Assembly (NCBI GenBank): GCA_958430865.1
Contig: CAUDNR010000424.1
Span: 49,291-113,290 of the forward strand
DNA: 64,000 nt
Source of the DNA: Entrophospora sp. SA101
Taxonomy: Eukaryota; Glomeromycota; Glomeromycetes; Entrophosporales; Entrophosporaceae
Direction of reading: 5' to 3'
Part shown: piece by piece, positions 11,196 through 23,540 of the stretch
Position numbering within the stretch: position 1 is the stretch's first letter
Layout: the number at the start of each line of letters is the position of its first letter
Notes under the pieces: model-generated
Told to the model about the DNA's origin: nothing
The model's database searches: none
The model's input: only the letters and a program-made list of their open reading frames with translations
Program-made: the position numbers and the translations under genes

Positions 11196-12528
11196 GCACA
11201 TGCACATAAGTATTTAGTAGTCAACGTTTTATTATGTTTACACCACAATTTTTAAAATGTGTGAATTTAAAGAAGAGATTATTAGGATTAGGAACTTGTA
11301 TTTGTATTTGAATTCAACGACTGTTATTCATTGGGTTCGATCTCTATTCTTTTTAAGCCAAAATTAAGTAAATTTTCATCGTGTGACACTATAAATGCCG
11401 CCAAAATCTTTTGTTAAACATTCCGCCTTCTCAGTGATCTAACGGGACCCATTCCATAATCTGTGTTGAAAGAGATAAAGGATTTTGATATTTTAGTCAA
11501 TAATAATAATCTTTCGTGTGTCAAAAAAAGCTTTTGTAAATAGAAACTTGTCAATATCTTGCTGATTGGATTACATAAGCTGCAATTTCTAATCAAACCC
11601 ATAGTAATAGATAACTTTCTTTAAATAAAATGTATTTTTTTAATTTTCTAAAAGTTTATTGCTTGTGATAAAAAACTTTTTTCACTATAAGACATATTAG
11701 TGGTAATTCTTGTTTGAAACAGCATCAAATGATCAAATGACATTATGGAAAGTTACACAAAAGGTACATAATCTTTGAGTATACAATAGATCGGTACTAA
11801 AAATAGGGTTTCTAGGGAATGTTCTGCTTGAAATTGATTCTCCATTACTATTACCTAAAAAAGTATTGTATGGCGAGATCGGGAAGGACCCATTATATGT
11901 AGTACAGAAAAAACCAAGTATATAGTAATGGCTCTTTTTTTTATTTTAGTTATATAGCATTAATAGGATTTTTTTATAGCTGATTTTTATCATGCAACTA
12001 AAAAAAATATCTTTTATAGTGACTAATAAATAATTAACAGCTTTTAGATGGAAAATTTATCCATACACTATTTGAAAAATTGTCGGCAAAAAATCTGCAT
12101 TTTTGTTTGCATAATAATAAATCTTAAGATTTTATTTGTTGCCGCAGCCATAATCCATTGTATATTAAAAAAAATAATCCATCAATCTTTAATTTAATGC
12201 ATTATTAATTCTTTTTTGTTTGCGATTTTTTCTTTTTTCTATTCTTTTTCATCCTTCGATTGATAATTGAAAAATGAAATTTTTTGTTGTTATTTATCGT
12301 TGTAGCACGCAAATAATAATAATAATATAATAAATAGTAGTAAAAACTTGTCGGAAGGTTTATTTGTTGATTTTCCGTGTAATCATAATTTTTTTTTGTA
12401 TTAATTACAAAAAATTGTGAACTTTCCTTTTTGCTTTTTCTTTTGTAAACCAAAAAATTTTAAATTATTAATAAAAATAATAAATTGTAATAATATTGAA
12501 TATTAAATAAATAATAATAATAATAATA
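11196..12528. other. no gene recognised
   Basis: Mostly AT-rich intergenic DNA upstream of the MARVEL-like gene. A 62-codon minus-strand frame at 11414-11602 has no domain. A long A/T-rich stretch with an (AAT)n tract immediately precedes the ATG at 12529. Confidence 0.5.
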
Positions 12529-13071
12529 ATGACAAAAAAAGTCGAATCACCAGAAGAAATATACGAAAGAAAGCACAAAGTGGCATACAAACCATCACCA
12601 TCATTTCAGCTTGGAGTTAGATTATTTGAATTTATTTGTAACTTGTTGGCAGTATGTCTGATGGCAGTGACAGCATCGGGTGAACAACAATTAAGAAATG
12701 AAATACAATACTGGGTTATTATCGGGTTAGTTGTTTCAACAGTGGGAACAGTTGTGTCAGGAATATTTTTATGCGAACGTCAGTTAAGATTTCCGTTAGT
12801 GGAAACAATAACTTCATCATTGCTTGCCGTTGGTCATACAACTTTTGTAACTGTTGGGGCTTTAAATACTCCTCACGAAATTAAATGTGAAGAATACCCT
12901 AGTGATTTAGAGATAGTAACTTGTGACTCACCAAAAGCTGCTGTATTTTTCTCTTTTGTGGCCATAATGTGTTATGGATTTTCAGCCCTTTCGGCATTTA
13001 GATATTGGAATGATAGAAGAAAAAATTTACCAACAACCACAGCCGTTACTCAAAATGATGAAAAATTATAG
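12529..13071 (+). CDS. MARVEL-like four-transmembrane protein
   Basis: An intact intronless gene of 180 codons. Four hydrophobic helices are visible at about residues 26-46, 61-82, 91-112 and 138-160, with short hydrophilic N- and C-terminal tails. That layout and length fit the MARVEL-like family of fungal plasma-membrane proteins (Nce102/Sur7-type neighbours). A loop between helices 3 and 4 contains two cysteines (KCEEYP and VTCDSP) that could form a luminal disulphide. The start is the first ATG after an (AAT)n tract. The family assignment rests on topology rather than a diagnostic motif. The gene lies inside the 20-kb insertion and is undamaged, so it is either cargo or was present before any recombination. 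Confidence 0.8.
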   Translation: MTKKVESPEEIYERKHKVAYKPSPSFQLGVRLFEFICNLLAVCLMAVTASGEQQLRNEIQYWVIIGLVVSTVGTVVSGIFLCERQLRFPLVETITSSLLAVGHTTFVTVGALNTPHEIKCEEYPSDLEIVTCDSPKAAVFFSFVAIMCYGFSALSAFRYWNDRRKNLPTTTAVTQNDEKL

Positions 13072-13409
13072 TTGAGGAAAAAGTAATCGAAAAGGTCGTT
13101 CATAATGAATATTGAGATTGAATGGAGAGTTTTATTTAATTATGAAATTGTATTTTTAAAATTTTCTTATACCAACAACAACAATAAATGTAATCAATTC
13201 TTTTTTTAATCTCATAATTTTAAATAATTAATAAATATTTTTTTTACAATTGGAATATGTGGTTTATAATCTTCTATTATTAATAATATTGAGCATTCAC
13301 AATAATTTTATGATAATAAAGAGGTTAAGACGATGTGCCAGTAAATTTTAATGAACGTAAAAGATTTTGAAGTGAATCATTTAATTAATTATTGTTATTA
13401 TTATTATTA

Positions 13410-13732
13410 TTAATCGAATAAAGTAGATAGATTGGTTGTCATAGCTTTAGGTGTAACTGATGGAGAAACAGCGCTAATGAAAGGAGTAAACGAAGTAGAA
13501 TTTACCGTAATACACATTTTCGAAAATGGGCAAAATCGATGATGAATTGAATGAATGGTCGGGATTGAAGAAACAATTGATTCATCATCTGTTCCTCTTG
13601 GCCAATTTGTGATTTCTTCAGTGCTCGTTCCAATAATCCACATCCAATAAAGTATGATATCAGAAAAGATATCAATCGTATCCAAATTTTGCTGCGGTGA
13701 CGTTGACAAACTAAATATACATTCATTGTCAA
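13410..13732 (-). CDS. possible small hypothetical protein, frame unresolved
   Basis: Two overlapping minus-strand frames are open here. One (start 13732) encodes a basic segment and a hydrophobic stretch (WIRLISFLISYFIGCGLL). The other (13709 to 13410) encodes a Ser/Thr-rich tail ending NLSTLFD. Base composition is less AT-rich than the flanks, which suggests coding, but I cannot tell which frame is used or whether an intron joins them. It is convergent with the MARVEL-like gene. No family was recognised. Confidence 0.3.
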
Positions 13733-13999
13733 GCTTCTGAAGTTATAATATAAATTTTTTTAGTTGATGACAACATCATTATTTATCGCCTAAAACATCA
13801 AACATAAAAAAAAAAACAATTTTGCTCCATATATAAAACAAATTTTAATGACTAAATCACATGATTTAAACAGTTAACTCACCATAAATAAATGTTATGT
13901 CATCCATCCAATTTATCCAATTTTATTTTTTGTTTGCTCTCTTTTATTCCTTACTATGTTTCAAAGTCGTCTTTTTTCTCTTAAAAAAAAATTCTCTTA

Positions 14000-14126
14000 C
14001 CGTAAAGTCTGGAAAGATAGCATCCCCTTTTTACATATGTGTAACATTTTTTTTATATTGACGCTCAATTGTTTTAAAGTAGGGGGTGCTATCTTTCGAG
14101 GGGTGCTATCTTTCCAGACTTTACGG
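14000..14126. mobile_element. 127-bp MITE with TA target site
   Basis: Inverted ends CCGTAAAGTCTGGAAAGATA followed by GCA and CCCC blocks on both sides, flanked by TA at 13998-13999 and 14127-14128. An extra internal copy of GGGGTGCTATCTTTC sits next to the right end. Confidence 0.85.
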
Positions 14127-15876
14127 TACTTGCCATTGAAAAACGCCACCCTTAAAAGTTAATAATTTTTAATGCTAGTCATTAATTACACGGGAAAAAA
14201 ATTGAAGTATCTTTACGTAACCCTTTTAAGTACATTTTATTATATAAAATAAAGTATTTTTATATACACTTAAAATACTTGTTTCTCACTAGTATATTTA
14301 ACAAAACTGACTATTTTGATCTCCATAACTTCCGAAGACATTTGCATTTGAGAGAATTTATGTTTATCTTTTAGGGTATCACAAGAAGTCGCGTGAAACT
14401 TTTGATGGATGATAGCACAATAGCTTTGATATTGGATATTGAAGTAAAAAATCTAAATTTACGTCTGTAACGCACAAAAGAAAGAAAGCCATGACACGAG
14501 CACATCAACTCGAAACGTCTTATTCATCAGCTTCGACTCTCCCCTTCGTTCATCATAATGTTTCGGGCCAGACTTAACCCAAAGGTCCAAAATACAGTAT
14601 ATCGACTTGTTTGTGCTTGACCGAAATACTAATCCGATATCCGACATCCGAAATCTAAAAATCTGGCAAGCAATATTAAAATTTTATGACACAATAATGG
14701 ATGGGCAATCAAATTAAACAGGATTTTTTAAAACCATAATAATAAGGTTAATAATCGCCAATTATCATAAATTTTTTTTTTCAATTTACATCATACAAAC
14801 ATGAATACTTGCATATTTTGAATAATAATAAATCTAATAAAATACCACTAGGGCCTGGATTGTATATTAATATAGATGTAGTGTCCCAAAAAGGTTAGGC
14901 CCTCCACTATCTGCAAACTAGCTTTACACGTGTAACCACAAGTAGCATACTATCTCTTGGTCTCTTAAATACTAGTTAAATACCTGTTAAATACTAGACA
15001 TTTTTTATAATCTATTTGATTTGCCCAATTTTGCAGCTTGGATAAAACCGGTTAAGACCGGGCCCCAAATTTAGTACCGTGGGCTGGGACCAGTTCAAAT
15101 CCGCTCTTTAAGACTTACTCCCATTTTTATAGTGTGCGTCATTTAAAGGCATCGAATGCTGTGCCACGTGGTCAGATCTCGAAAAAAAATTATAGTTGCA
15201 TATTGATATAGATTATATACTAATACTAGTGGATATATTCATGAATTGATTTACCAAACAAATAATATCAATAATTTGAGATCATTATCATCATCATTAT
15301 TATTATAGCACGGAAATTTTTTTAAAATCACGTTGTTTTCGAGTAAAGGGAAGCGGCCATCATAAAATCGTGCAACTTTAAACCCTTATAACCTTTTTTT
15401 GACCTCCATGTAGTTTGTTTTTAGCAATTTTCTTGATGTCTTTAGATGGCGATTGTATACAACCAAAAGTTATTTATAATGGCAGTTGAACGCCTTTAAA
15501 AAATGATAATCGATGAAATTTCTTGAGCCTTGGAATATTTTACATTTTGAAACTTTAAATTTCGTGTAACAATATTAATTTATTACATACTGCATGAATG
15601 GCCGATGATCTCAAATGATTTATGAAATCAATAAATTTTATATGAAAACTTAAATTTAACATTAAACAAAATAAAATCGAAATATAATCATGCGAGACTG
15701 CGTTGCTTCGAATTAGCCGACCACAAAAATCTAATGCAGTTCAATAATAAAATAATAGCTAGAGCATCTTAATAACCAAGTTAGTTAAAAAAAAGTCATG
15801 CGATTGATATATAATTGGTGATACATTCATTCCGTTTAAAAAAACTCATGTAGCACGAAGCACATTGTGTTAGTGT
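14127..15876. other. no gene recognised
   Basis: Intergenic sequence with a less AT-rich patch at about 14460-14640 and another at 14880-15180. Neither gives a convincing protein. The motif TTGAGATCAT and its complement occur near 15280 and 15610, perhaps the ends of an old element. Confidence 0.45.
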
Positions 15877-17412
15877 ATGTCATTGTACAATAATCATTTT
15901 ATTTTTTTCAACCTAATTATTTGTAATAATAAATATCTTTCAAATAATAATAATAAAAATAATAATAACAGCTACACCAATATTAATAAAGACAGTTTAC
16001 CATTAGTAACCATCATCAAAAACATGAGAAATTTTTACATAAACACCAATAACGATAATATCATTAGTAGTAGCAGTAATAACAATGGTGACAACAATAA
16101 TCAAACTTATGCTGACAGTGTTCCTCCGTCTCCCTCACCGTCCTCGCCGTCCTCATCGTCCTCACCACCCTCACCATCAAATACTTCTGTCACCAACAAC
16201 TTTTCTTTCCTAGTATCATCAGATAATAACAAGACAAGAATATTGTTAATCACAGAAATATTAGAAAATATTTTAATATTTATACCGGAACCAAATAATC
16301 TAGCATTGGTATGTCGCCAATTTTACAATATAACTTTAACTTCGCCAATTTTTAAGCGTCGTTGGCTAAGGAATTGGTTAAATCCAAAATTACCCGATGC
16401 ATTCTTACCAAAATATTCCGACTTGTGTAGAGCAGTCAAAACAAAAACACCATTTCATATATTGATGCAAATAATAGATTTAATTAAAATACACGAGAAA
16501 CCCTTGGCTTCATCTAATAATGGTTCAGTAACAAAACTGTTTGAATGTGCAAGTCAACACAAAGAAGATTATTTATTAATACCCTATCTAATTCATAAAG
16601 GTTTAATGATTGAACGATATATAAAAGATTTATGTTACGAAGACTTTTTATTAACAAAGGAGGGATCTGATCCCGATAAGAAATCTCAAATAGACTATTT
16701 GTCCAATTTGATTACACCAGTCAAAACTTCAAAAGAATTTAAAAATCAATTAGCAAATTCAAAGACCTTCTTCCAAGATACAGATTTAGCATTCTCGATC
16801 GTATTACATGAACGATTGGATATTGCAGGCTTGCTAGCTTTACATCCTCAACACACATTAGACGTATTGGAAGAATGTGTTGACAGACAATACACCAAAG
16901 GTATTGCATGGGCATTTAGGCACGGGGTTGGTGAATTACAAAAAAACAACACATTATATTTAAGATTATGCATTGATGAAGCAGATGTTGAATCAATTAA
17001 AACGATCATCCAATCAGGTGCAAATCTTAATATACCACCTCCAAACGACTTGTTAAATTTTGGCTCAACAAGTCTATTGGAATTTTCTATTCAATGCTAT
17101 TTAAAAAATGAAAACCACGTAAAAAGAAGATACATAATTGAACTATTATTGAAATCAGGTGCAAATCCAAACGCTGATCACGGTAGACCGTTGTCATTAT
17201 GTTTGGTACATCATGATTGGGAATTGACAAAATTATTGATAGATCATGGTGCTAACATGAATTGTGAGGATATGATTTCTATTAGAATGGCCAATTTGTT
17301 CATTAAAAGATCAAAAAAATATTGTTCAGAACTTAAATGGACAAAAAAACTTCGTCGAAAAAGTTCAAGTTTAAATGGAAAATTTAAAAACTACATTCAT
17401 AAACGACACTGA
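15877..17412 (+). CDS. F-box and ankyrin-repeat protein
   Basis: An intact single-exon frame of 511 codons. Residues 20-110 are low complexity (Asn, then Ser/Pro). An F-box-like segment follows at about 121-165, where ILENILIFIPEPNNLALVC and RQFYNITLTSPIFKRRW match the L-x(2)-I-x(3)-P and L-x(2)-VC-x(2)-W/F pattern. Ankyrin-like helices occupy about 360-475, with two clear repeats ending in SGANLN, SGANPN and HGANMN. The tail is basic. F-box proteins recruit substrates to SCF ubiquitin ligases through Skp1, and ankyrin repeats would bind the substrate; that role is inferred from domains only. The first ATG is at 15877; an alternative at 16024 (residue 50) would drop the poly-Asn leader. It lies within the 20-kb insertion. 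Confidence 0.85.
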   Translation: MSLYNNHFIFFNLIICNNKYLSNNNNKNNNNSYTNINKDSLPLVTIIKNMRNFYINTNNDNIISSSSNNNGDNNNQTYADSVPPSPSPSSPSSSSSPPSPSNTSVTNNFSFLVSSDNNKTRILLITEILENILIFIPEPNNLALVCRQFYNITLTSPIFKRRWLRNWLNPKLPDAFLPKYSDLCRAVKTKTPFHILMQIIDLIKIHEKPLASSNNGSVTKLFECASQHKEDYLLIPYLIHKGLMIERYIKDLCYEDFLLTKEGSDPDKKSQIDYLSNLITPVKTSKEFKNQLANSKTFFQDTDLAFSIVLHERLDIAGLLALHPQHTLDVLEECVDRQYTKGIAWAFRHGVGELQKNNTLYLRLCIDEADVESIKTIIQSGANLNIPPPNDLLNFGSTSLLEFSIQCYLKNENHVKRRYIIELLLKSGANPNADHGRPLSLCLVHHDWELTKLLIDHGANMNCEDMISIRMANLFIKRSKKYCSELKWTKKLRRKSSSLNGKFKNYIHKRH

Positions 17413-17912
17413 ACGGATGGATGTATGTATGATGATTGGTAAATTAATCAATCGATTAGTTTATGCAACTTCTAATTTATTTATTTACATTTAATTATTA
17501 TTTCATTGTAATGATATTTATTTGTTTTGTATCAACATACATACATAATCAATAATTATTATTATTAATTGAACATAATCTAAAAAAAGAAGTCTACGAT
17601 TTGTACAAGATCAACTGCATAATTATTATGTCGTAAAACTATTAAATCGATAGGAATCATAGAATATCGATCAATAGATTTTTGATGGGCATAACTAACA
17701 AAATTAATGAATACATACATCAATATTAGTCGGTAAACAACAACCCCATTCAACGAGAAGACAGACTTCTTATTATTATATTAAAAAATAAAAATTCAAT
17801 ATTAATTTGGAACGAAAGGGATATGAGATGAACATGAAAGGAATATGAAAAAGTGAATGAATGGATGAATTGTGAATGAATTATAAAAATGAAAAAAAAC
17901 CAATGCTGAGGG

Positions 17913-18188
17913 GGAACTAATAATTAATTAATAAATAAATAAACCCCAATAATATTATTCAGTGGGGTTTGCCATCACATTCGGAATTACCCTTTTTAAA
18001 ACTCCCGAGTTCCTCACATTCTACCCTCTCCCCAAGCTTGCTTCGATAGTGGAACTAATAATTAATTAATAAATAAACCTCCAATAATATTATTCAATGA
18101 GATTTACCACCACATTTGGAATTACCCTTTTTAAAACCCCCCGAATGCCTCACAATATACTCCCTCTCAAGCTGCCTCAGTAGTAGTA
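17913..18188. repeat. two tandem ~138-bp units
   Basis: Units start GGAACTAATAATTAATTAAT at 17913 and 18051 and share an ATAATATTATTCA block and an AATTACCCTTTTTAAAAC block. The copies differ by scattered substitutions. It lies 0.5 kb downstream of the F-box gene. Confidence 0.8.
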
Positions 18189-19519
18189 TTAATAATGAAA
18201 ATTTAAAAATGATTTTGCTTGCAACGAGGGATACTATTGATTAATAATAATATACAGGCAAACCCGCCATACAGTAACTTTCCTGAAAATATGCTTATAG
18301 AAAAATTGTGACCAATGGTAAGTAATTGATTCCAATTCATAGAAAGGTTATGTGATGTAGGGTTCTTGTGCAGCAGCGAGTGCTAAAAATAATAATAAGG
18401 TTTCAAAATTACGGCGACTTTTTCAATTTTTATTATTATTACTTGTTAATTTTATTATTACTATTATTATTATTATTATTATTCGTCGTCCCTTACAGAT
18501 CTCATTCTCAAAGACAATAATAATATTCTTAGCACTATATGGTATTAAATTTTACTATGGACACGCACATTCAATCAAGTTAAAATAAGAGAAACAAAAG
18601 AAATCTTTTATGTTTAAATTAAAAAAAATTTATTAAAAAGTTATATAATAATATATAAGTAATAATTAAATTAAGCGGAGCTTTATTCAGCTTTATTCCG
18701 GATTTTGTAAAAATTTATTTTATCATTGTGGTTCGTTGTCGTCTTCTTTACGAACCTTAAAACATTTATGCATGCAATTGATAATGAAGGTAGTACGTTT
18801 TGATCAAATATTATTATTGTATCCAAAGTTTAGGTACTCTTTGCATAATTATCATTCTACGTTGTCATTTTTTCTGACAAAAAAATATGCGAGAATTTTA
18901 TATAATATACATTATCATCATCCTAATACGCACATGCAAGCGAGAGGCGAAGGATTCGGCATTAATCAATCATTTTATCGATTCTCGATTAACTATAATA
19001 AGACTTTTTAGTTGCTATGGTAATGAGTCACTAGACAATTCCCACTTTATTCCACTTTATTCCCACCGTTAATTGACTGCTAGATTGCATCTATTATGGT
19101 CCGACGATGATTTTTACCAGCTAACTTCAAATCAGGCTAGCCAAAAATTATTTAATTAATTAATTATATAAAAAAAAAAAATAATAATGCATTATGCACC
19201 CTTCGCCTCTCTCTCTTTATCACGTGATTACTTAGTGAATAAAATTGTTTAACGTTAGACTGAAAGTGTTTTTGAATTTTGATTCATTCATATTGTTTTA
19301 TTTTATGTATTAATTGTCATTATTATTTGGCCAATAAAATAAATCAATTTGTAATATTTGACTTTATATAAAAATATACATTTTTTCCTTGAGAGAATTT
19401 AATTTTTACAAAAAAAAAAATCAAAAACTCTTAAAAATTTAATTTAATTAAATTTTTAACGATTATAAATTAAAAATCTAATTAATTTTTCTTACGATTA
19501 TTTACGAATACAACAAGCA
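18189..19519. other. no gene recognised
   Basis: AT-rich intergenic sequence with (ATT)n microsatellites near 18450-18485. Open frames near 18736-19072 lack domains. The 12-mer GAGAGGCGAAGG (near 18942) and its complement (near 19200) form a weak inverted pair. Confidence 0.45.
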
Positions 19520-19678
19520 ATGAATTGGATAGTGACTCAAATCACTTGTGCTATGACAAGTTGCTTAAATGTTTTGGCTCACAATGCTTCAATTATTCAA
19601 AATACAACAACAAATATTCAATTCGCTGAAATAAATTTACAAGATGTGAAATTTTCAAAATATGAAATAATTTGGTAA
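19520..19678 (+). CDS. possible small ORF of 52 residues
   Basis: ATG at 19520 opens a 52-codon frame (start MNWIVTQITCAMTSC, end KFSKYEIIW) ending TTTGGTAAAA, which could be a stop or a 5' splice site. A second protein-like piece (KFGIYLMNELTYSGYDMF, about 20195-20262) lies downstream beyond an (AAT)n tract. Whether they form one gene is not clear. No family was recognised. Confidence 0.2.
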   Translation: MNWIVTQITCAMTSCLNVLAHNASIIQNTTTNIQFAEINLQDVKFSKYEIIW

Positions 19679-19776
19679 AAAAATAAAAAATGTAAAAGTT
19701 TACTTTTACAAATTTAAGTTTAAGGATGTTTCTTTTTTAAAAATATTCTTTCTTTAATAATAATTATAATTATAAT

Positions 19777-19822
<46 letters not shown>

Positions 19823-21049
19823 TAATAATAATAATAATAATAAATTAATTCAAGATAAATTGGAAAAAAATATAATTTCATTATATGTTAAGATTTACAG
19901 TAATTTTTTACTTTCTTTTAATTTTTAATTTCCTCATTAATTCTTAATTTATAATTCCTTACATTCTTTTTACGCGTCAAAAAAAATATTACTTTGATTT
20001 ATTTATTTAATAATAATCACTATCATTGTAAATTTCTAATTTTTTTGTAATTAATTGATTTTTATTAATTAAAAAAAAAAAAACCCCCCTCCCCAACTTT
20101 CTTAAAAATTGTAATTCAAAAAAATTTTTTTTTCTGTAAATAAAAAATTGTTTCCAAAAAAAGAATTTAATTATTTGTCGGAGACAATGAATTAAAATTC
20201 GGCATTTACCTTATGAATGAATTGACATATAGTGGTTACGATATGTTTATGACGACGGATTGGTAAAAAAAATTGCAGATAATAAAAATTAAAATTCAAA
20301 GATGCATAATTATTATCTTATAAAACTATTTGTTCTAAACAAATCATGTAGCGTATGAATGAATTTATTAAATAATGCCCAAAAATTTCTAAACTTGGCG
20401 GATCAAACATATGACGACACATATACATACATACATCACAAAACAAAAAAGTAAAAAGGATTGGGTTACTATTTATTACATGTGCATTTTTTTGCAAATG
20501 AAAAACAAGAAAACCTTTTTTTTTTTCCCCTCAATGAATAAAATGAATAACTGGACAAACCAGTTTAAAAGATCAACAATAATTACTACCAAAAAATAAA
20601 TCGTGAATTGTGAATGTATGAATGAATGCAAAAAAACTTACGATCTTTCTTTTTCTTTCATTCATCATCTACACTGGAGAAGTAAGGAAATGAATAAAAA
20701 ATTTACATGTTAGAATGTTGTATATATTTTCACATGAATTTTAATATGTCAATTAACAACATTCGATTCTTTCACATGTTTGTAAATTACAAACCTTGGC
20801 GCATGCAGATTATATTCGAAATCCCGGATTCGACTATTGTTTTGTCTGTAGAAAACCAGTGGCCTTTGAAGTTGAAAATTTCTCGATTTGTAAATAATAA
20901 ATTTATATATGTTTTTAATAACATTATTTGGAATTTTTCTATGAGATTCATCAAACGCCCATCACTATTTATATCCGGTTATTGCATATAAAGCTTCTAG
21001 TCATGTTAATCCATTTCTATAAACATCCAACACCAATGACAAATGGGAT
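19679..21049. other. microsatellite and AT-rich intergenic sequence
   Basis: It contains an (AAT)n tract at about 19780-19845 and long poly-A/T runs near 20070-20130. Small frames at 20411-20599 and 20707-20991 have no domain or splice context. Confidence 0.45.
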
Positions 21050-21356
21050 TAAGACACTTGCCATAATTGATTACTTGCGGCAATGGTGACTACCATAGAG
21101 TAGTTACCATTTATAAAATATTTACGGCTGCTGCAAATTATTACAACTTTTATTTTTACACATAATTCACTGTAAATGAACGACTGACCAGTTGAATTCA
21201 TCAAAAAAAATTTAGTTGATGCAGATCACAATTAAGAAAATTTTTCTCACAATAATTATATTAATCTTAAAAACTATTTGCAGCAGTCGTAGTAGTTATT
21301 TGCAGCAGCCGTAATTATTTACGGAAAATGGTAAGCTATTTACGGCAAGTATCTTT
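21050..21356. mobile_element. foldback element (~307 bp)
   Basis: The left half carries ACACTTGCCATAA and then TTACGGCTGCTGCAAAT. The right half carries the complements in reverse order (ATTTGCAGCAGCCGTAA, then TTACGGCAAGTATC). It is an imperfect foldback with a unique centre. The boundaries are approximate and no target duplication was assigned. Confidence 0.65.
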
Positions 21357-23540
21357 AAATGAGACAATTTTTTCAAATGGTTTAAAGGTAAAAATATTCA
21401 TGGAATCATAATGTATACTAAATTTATCCAAGATTTTCGCTACTAATAGTAAAATACATGTGCTAACAAACTATATTTTAAAAAAAATCTCTGTCACAAC
21501 AAAGTTTGGGTCTCAATCTATACAATAATAAAAGAGTTATTTTTTAAAATAATCGACAGGAATGAGCTTCTATTCTTTTAAAAATTATGTGCAAAAATGG
21601 TGGTCATAAACTTCGCGTACCATAGAAAGTTTTTTTTACTATAAAGGTTTAAAGTTTGGTAACTATATTATTTGAAATCCAATCTACTATTATTTACACT
21701 ATATACTGGACAAAGTCACGATTATTCCTCTTCTTGAGAATGCCAATGCTGTGAATTGATCATATTTCAGCATTTACGATTACAATTGAAAATTATATTT
21801 TTAAAACATGATGATTTATTTTATATCCAAAAATTCTTTGTATTTCTCACTTTCCTTTCTGTTTATTAATAGCTAAATGTCTAATCCTTTTGAATCTTTC
21901 AATTAATCCTATTGATTCTTCCTCTTTTTCCTCTTCCAATATTTCATCAGCATTTCCATTCACCAACCCATCATTGCATTTCATTTAATCTTGTTTCCAA
22001 TGTATCCTATAAAAGATTGTCGTTATTACTTATTTCACTTTCTTGTATTTCTGATTCCTTCCAGAATGGAATTTTTCGTGGTTCATCGACCTCGGTATTT
22101 TTTTTCTTATAATATAATACCTTGTTATTTAAACGTTAAATTGTTTTTTAATCTTATTTTTGTCACAATAAAATCCAAGGAAAGTTCAATCCAGTCTAAT
22201 AAGTTCGATTGGACCGAACTGAGACTTTTTTTTTTCATTATTACTAATTAAATTGGATTGGCAATTTGTCAACATTGGAGAATGTTGCTCTATAAAAGTT
22301 TGAGGAAAAATCAATATTAGTAAGTTTTAAGTTTTACCAAACACAATCTAATACAGAAGGCACACAGAAAATATAAATTACATATTAATATGCATTCTGT
22401 ATGTTTGCTGTGTTTATCAAAACGATTCTCCATACAAGAAACATACTATGTTTTTTGTATAAAAACGCGCCACTTTTACAGGAAAGATACTAGCACGTGT
22501 TTTCCGTACAAGTTTTTTATTGAGCTATTTTTGACAAATTTTTATCTTTTCAAATATGAAAGCTAGACAAAAACAATACAGCTATGGCACGTGCTATACA
22601 TGTTGCAGACTATAAAACTGTAATTATTTACAGCTTATAGGGATATAGCCGCAAAGAATATAATGCAAACATCTTTTTTGGTAAACAAAAAAACTGCTGT
22701 TTATATTATTAATTGTTTTTTTAAATAATACATATATAATATTGTTAGTTTCCAAAACTATAGAATTTCACAGCTATGCAAAAATCAAAAGGCTTCGCCT
22801 CTTCAAAATAGTTTTGGCAACCGACACTAATAAAGATATCAATCAATCTATTACTTTAAGAACTGGTAATCATATTGCCCTGGTAAAAATCAAGTTTGTC
22901 TTGGGTTAAACATACAGTAAACATTTTAATTTGTTATGGTGTACAGTTTTAGTTAATAAGTGGCAAACTTTTGATAAACCTGTACTTCTTAACAATGTTT
23001 GACTATTGTTAAATTTATTTTTTACCATGTTGATTATAATAAAAAATATAATATTTCCATTTCATTTAGAGAAAAGAAGGAAAAGAAGGACTTCTGTGAA
23101 TTTCATGACTAATAATAGCAATCAAAGAAGCAAAATGGTTTGTAGAAAGGTTGGGGGTCATTGCAAGGATCAATAGAAAGTGGAAATTATTCCATGTTAA
23201 TTTTGAAGTAATTTCCTGGTGCTTTTACTGAAGAAGTAAATACTATGATAAATAGCATATGGTGCACGTCATCAAAAAAATAGCTAATTTTTAAAATGCT
23301 AAAGTTCAATAACTATATTTTGAAGGGAAAACTCTCTGTTTTTGCAATCTTTGAAACCTAAACAACAATGTAATAGAAAGTTTTTTCGATTTATAATAAA
23401 AAAAAAAGCCTTTGAAGCTTGAAATTGCGCGATTTTACTATATATCAAAAATGAAATTTTAGTGATCCTTCCTATTTAAGAAAATTTTACTGTATATCAC
23501 GTGACTAAAATAAAATTAGGAGCGCAATTTATATATATTA
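21357..23540. other. no intact gene recognised
   Basis: AT-rich sequence. A minus-strand piece at about 21850-21960 reads ILEEEKEEESIGLIERFKR, compatible with an acidic region of a decayed protein, but it is too short to assign. The open frames at 21912-22251 on the plus strand are shadows of it or chance. Confidence 0.4.
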
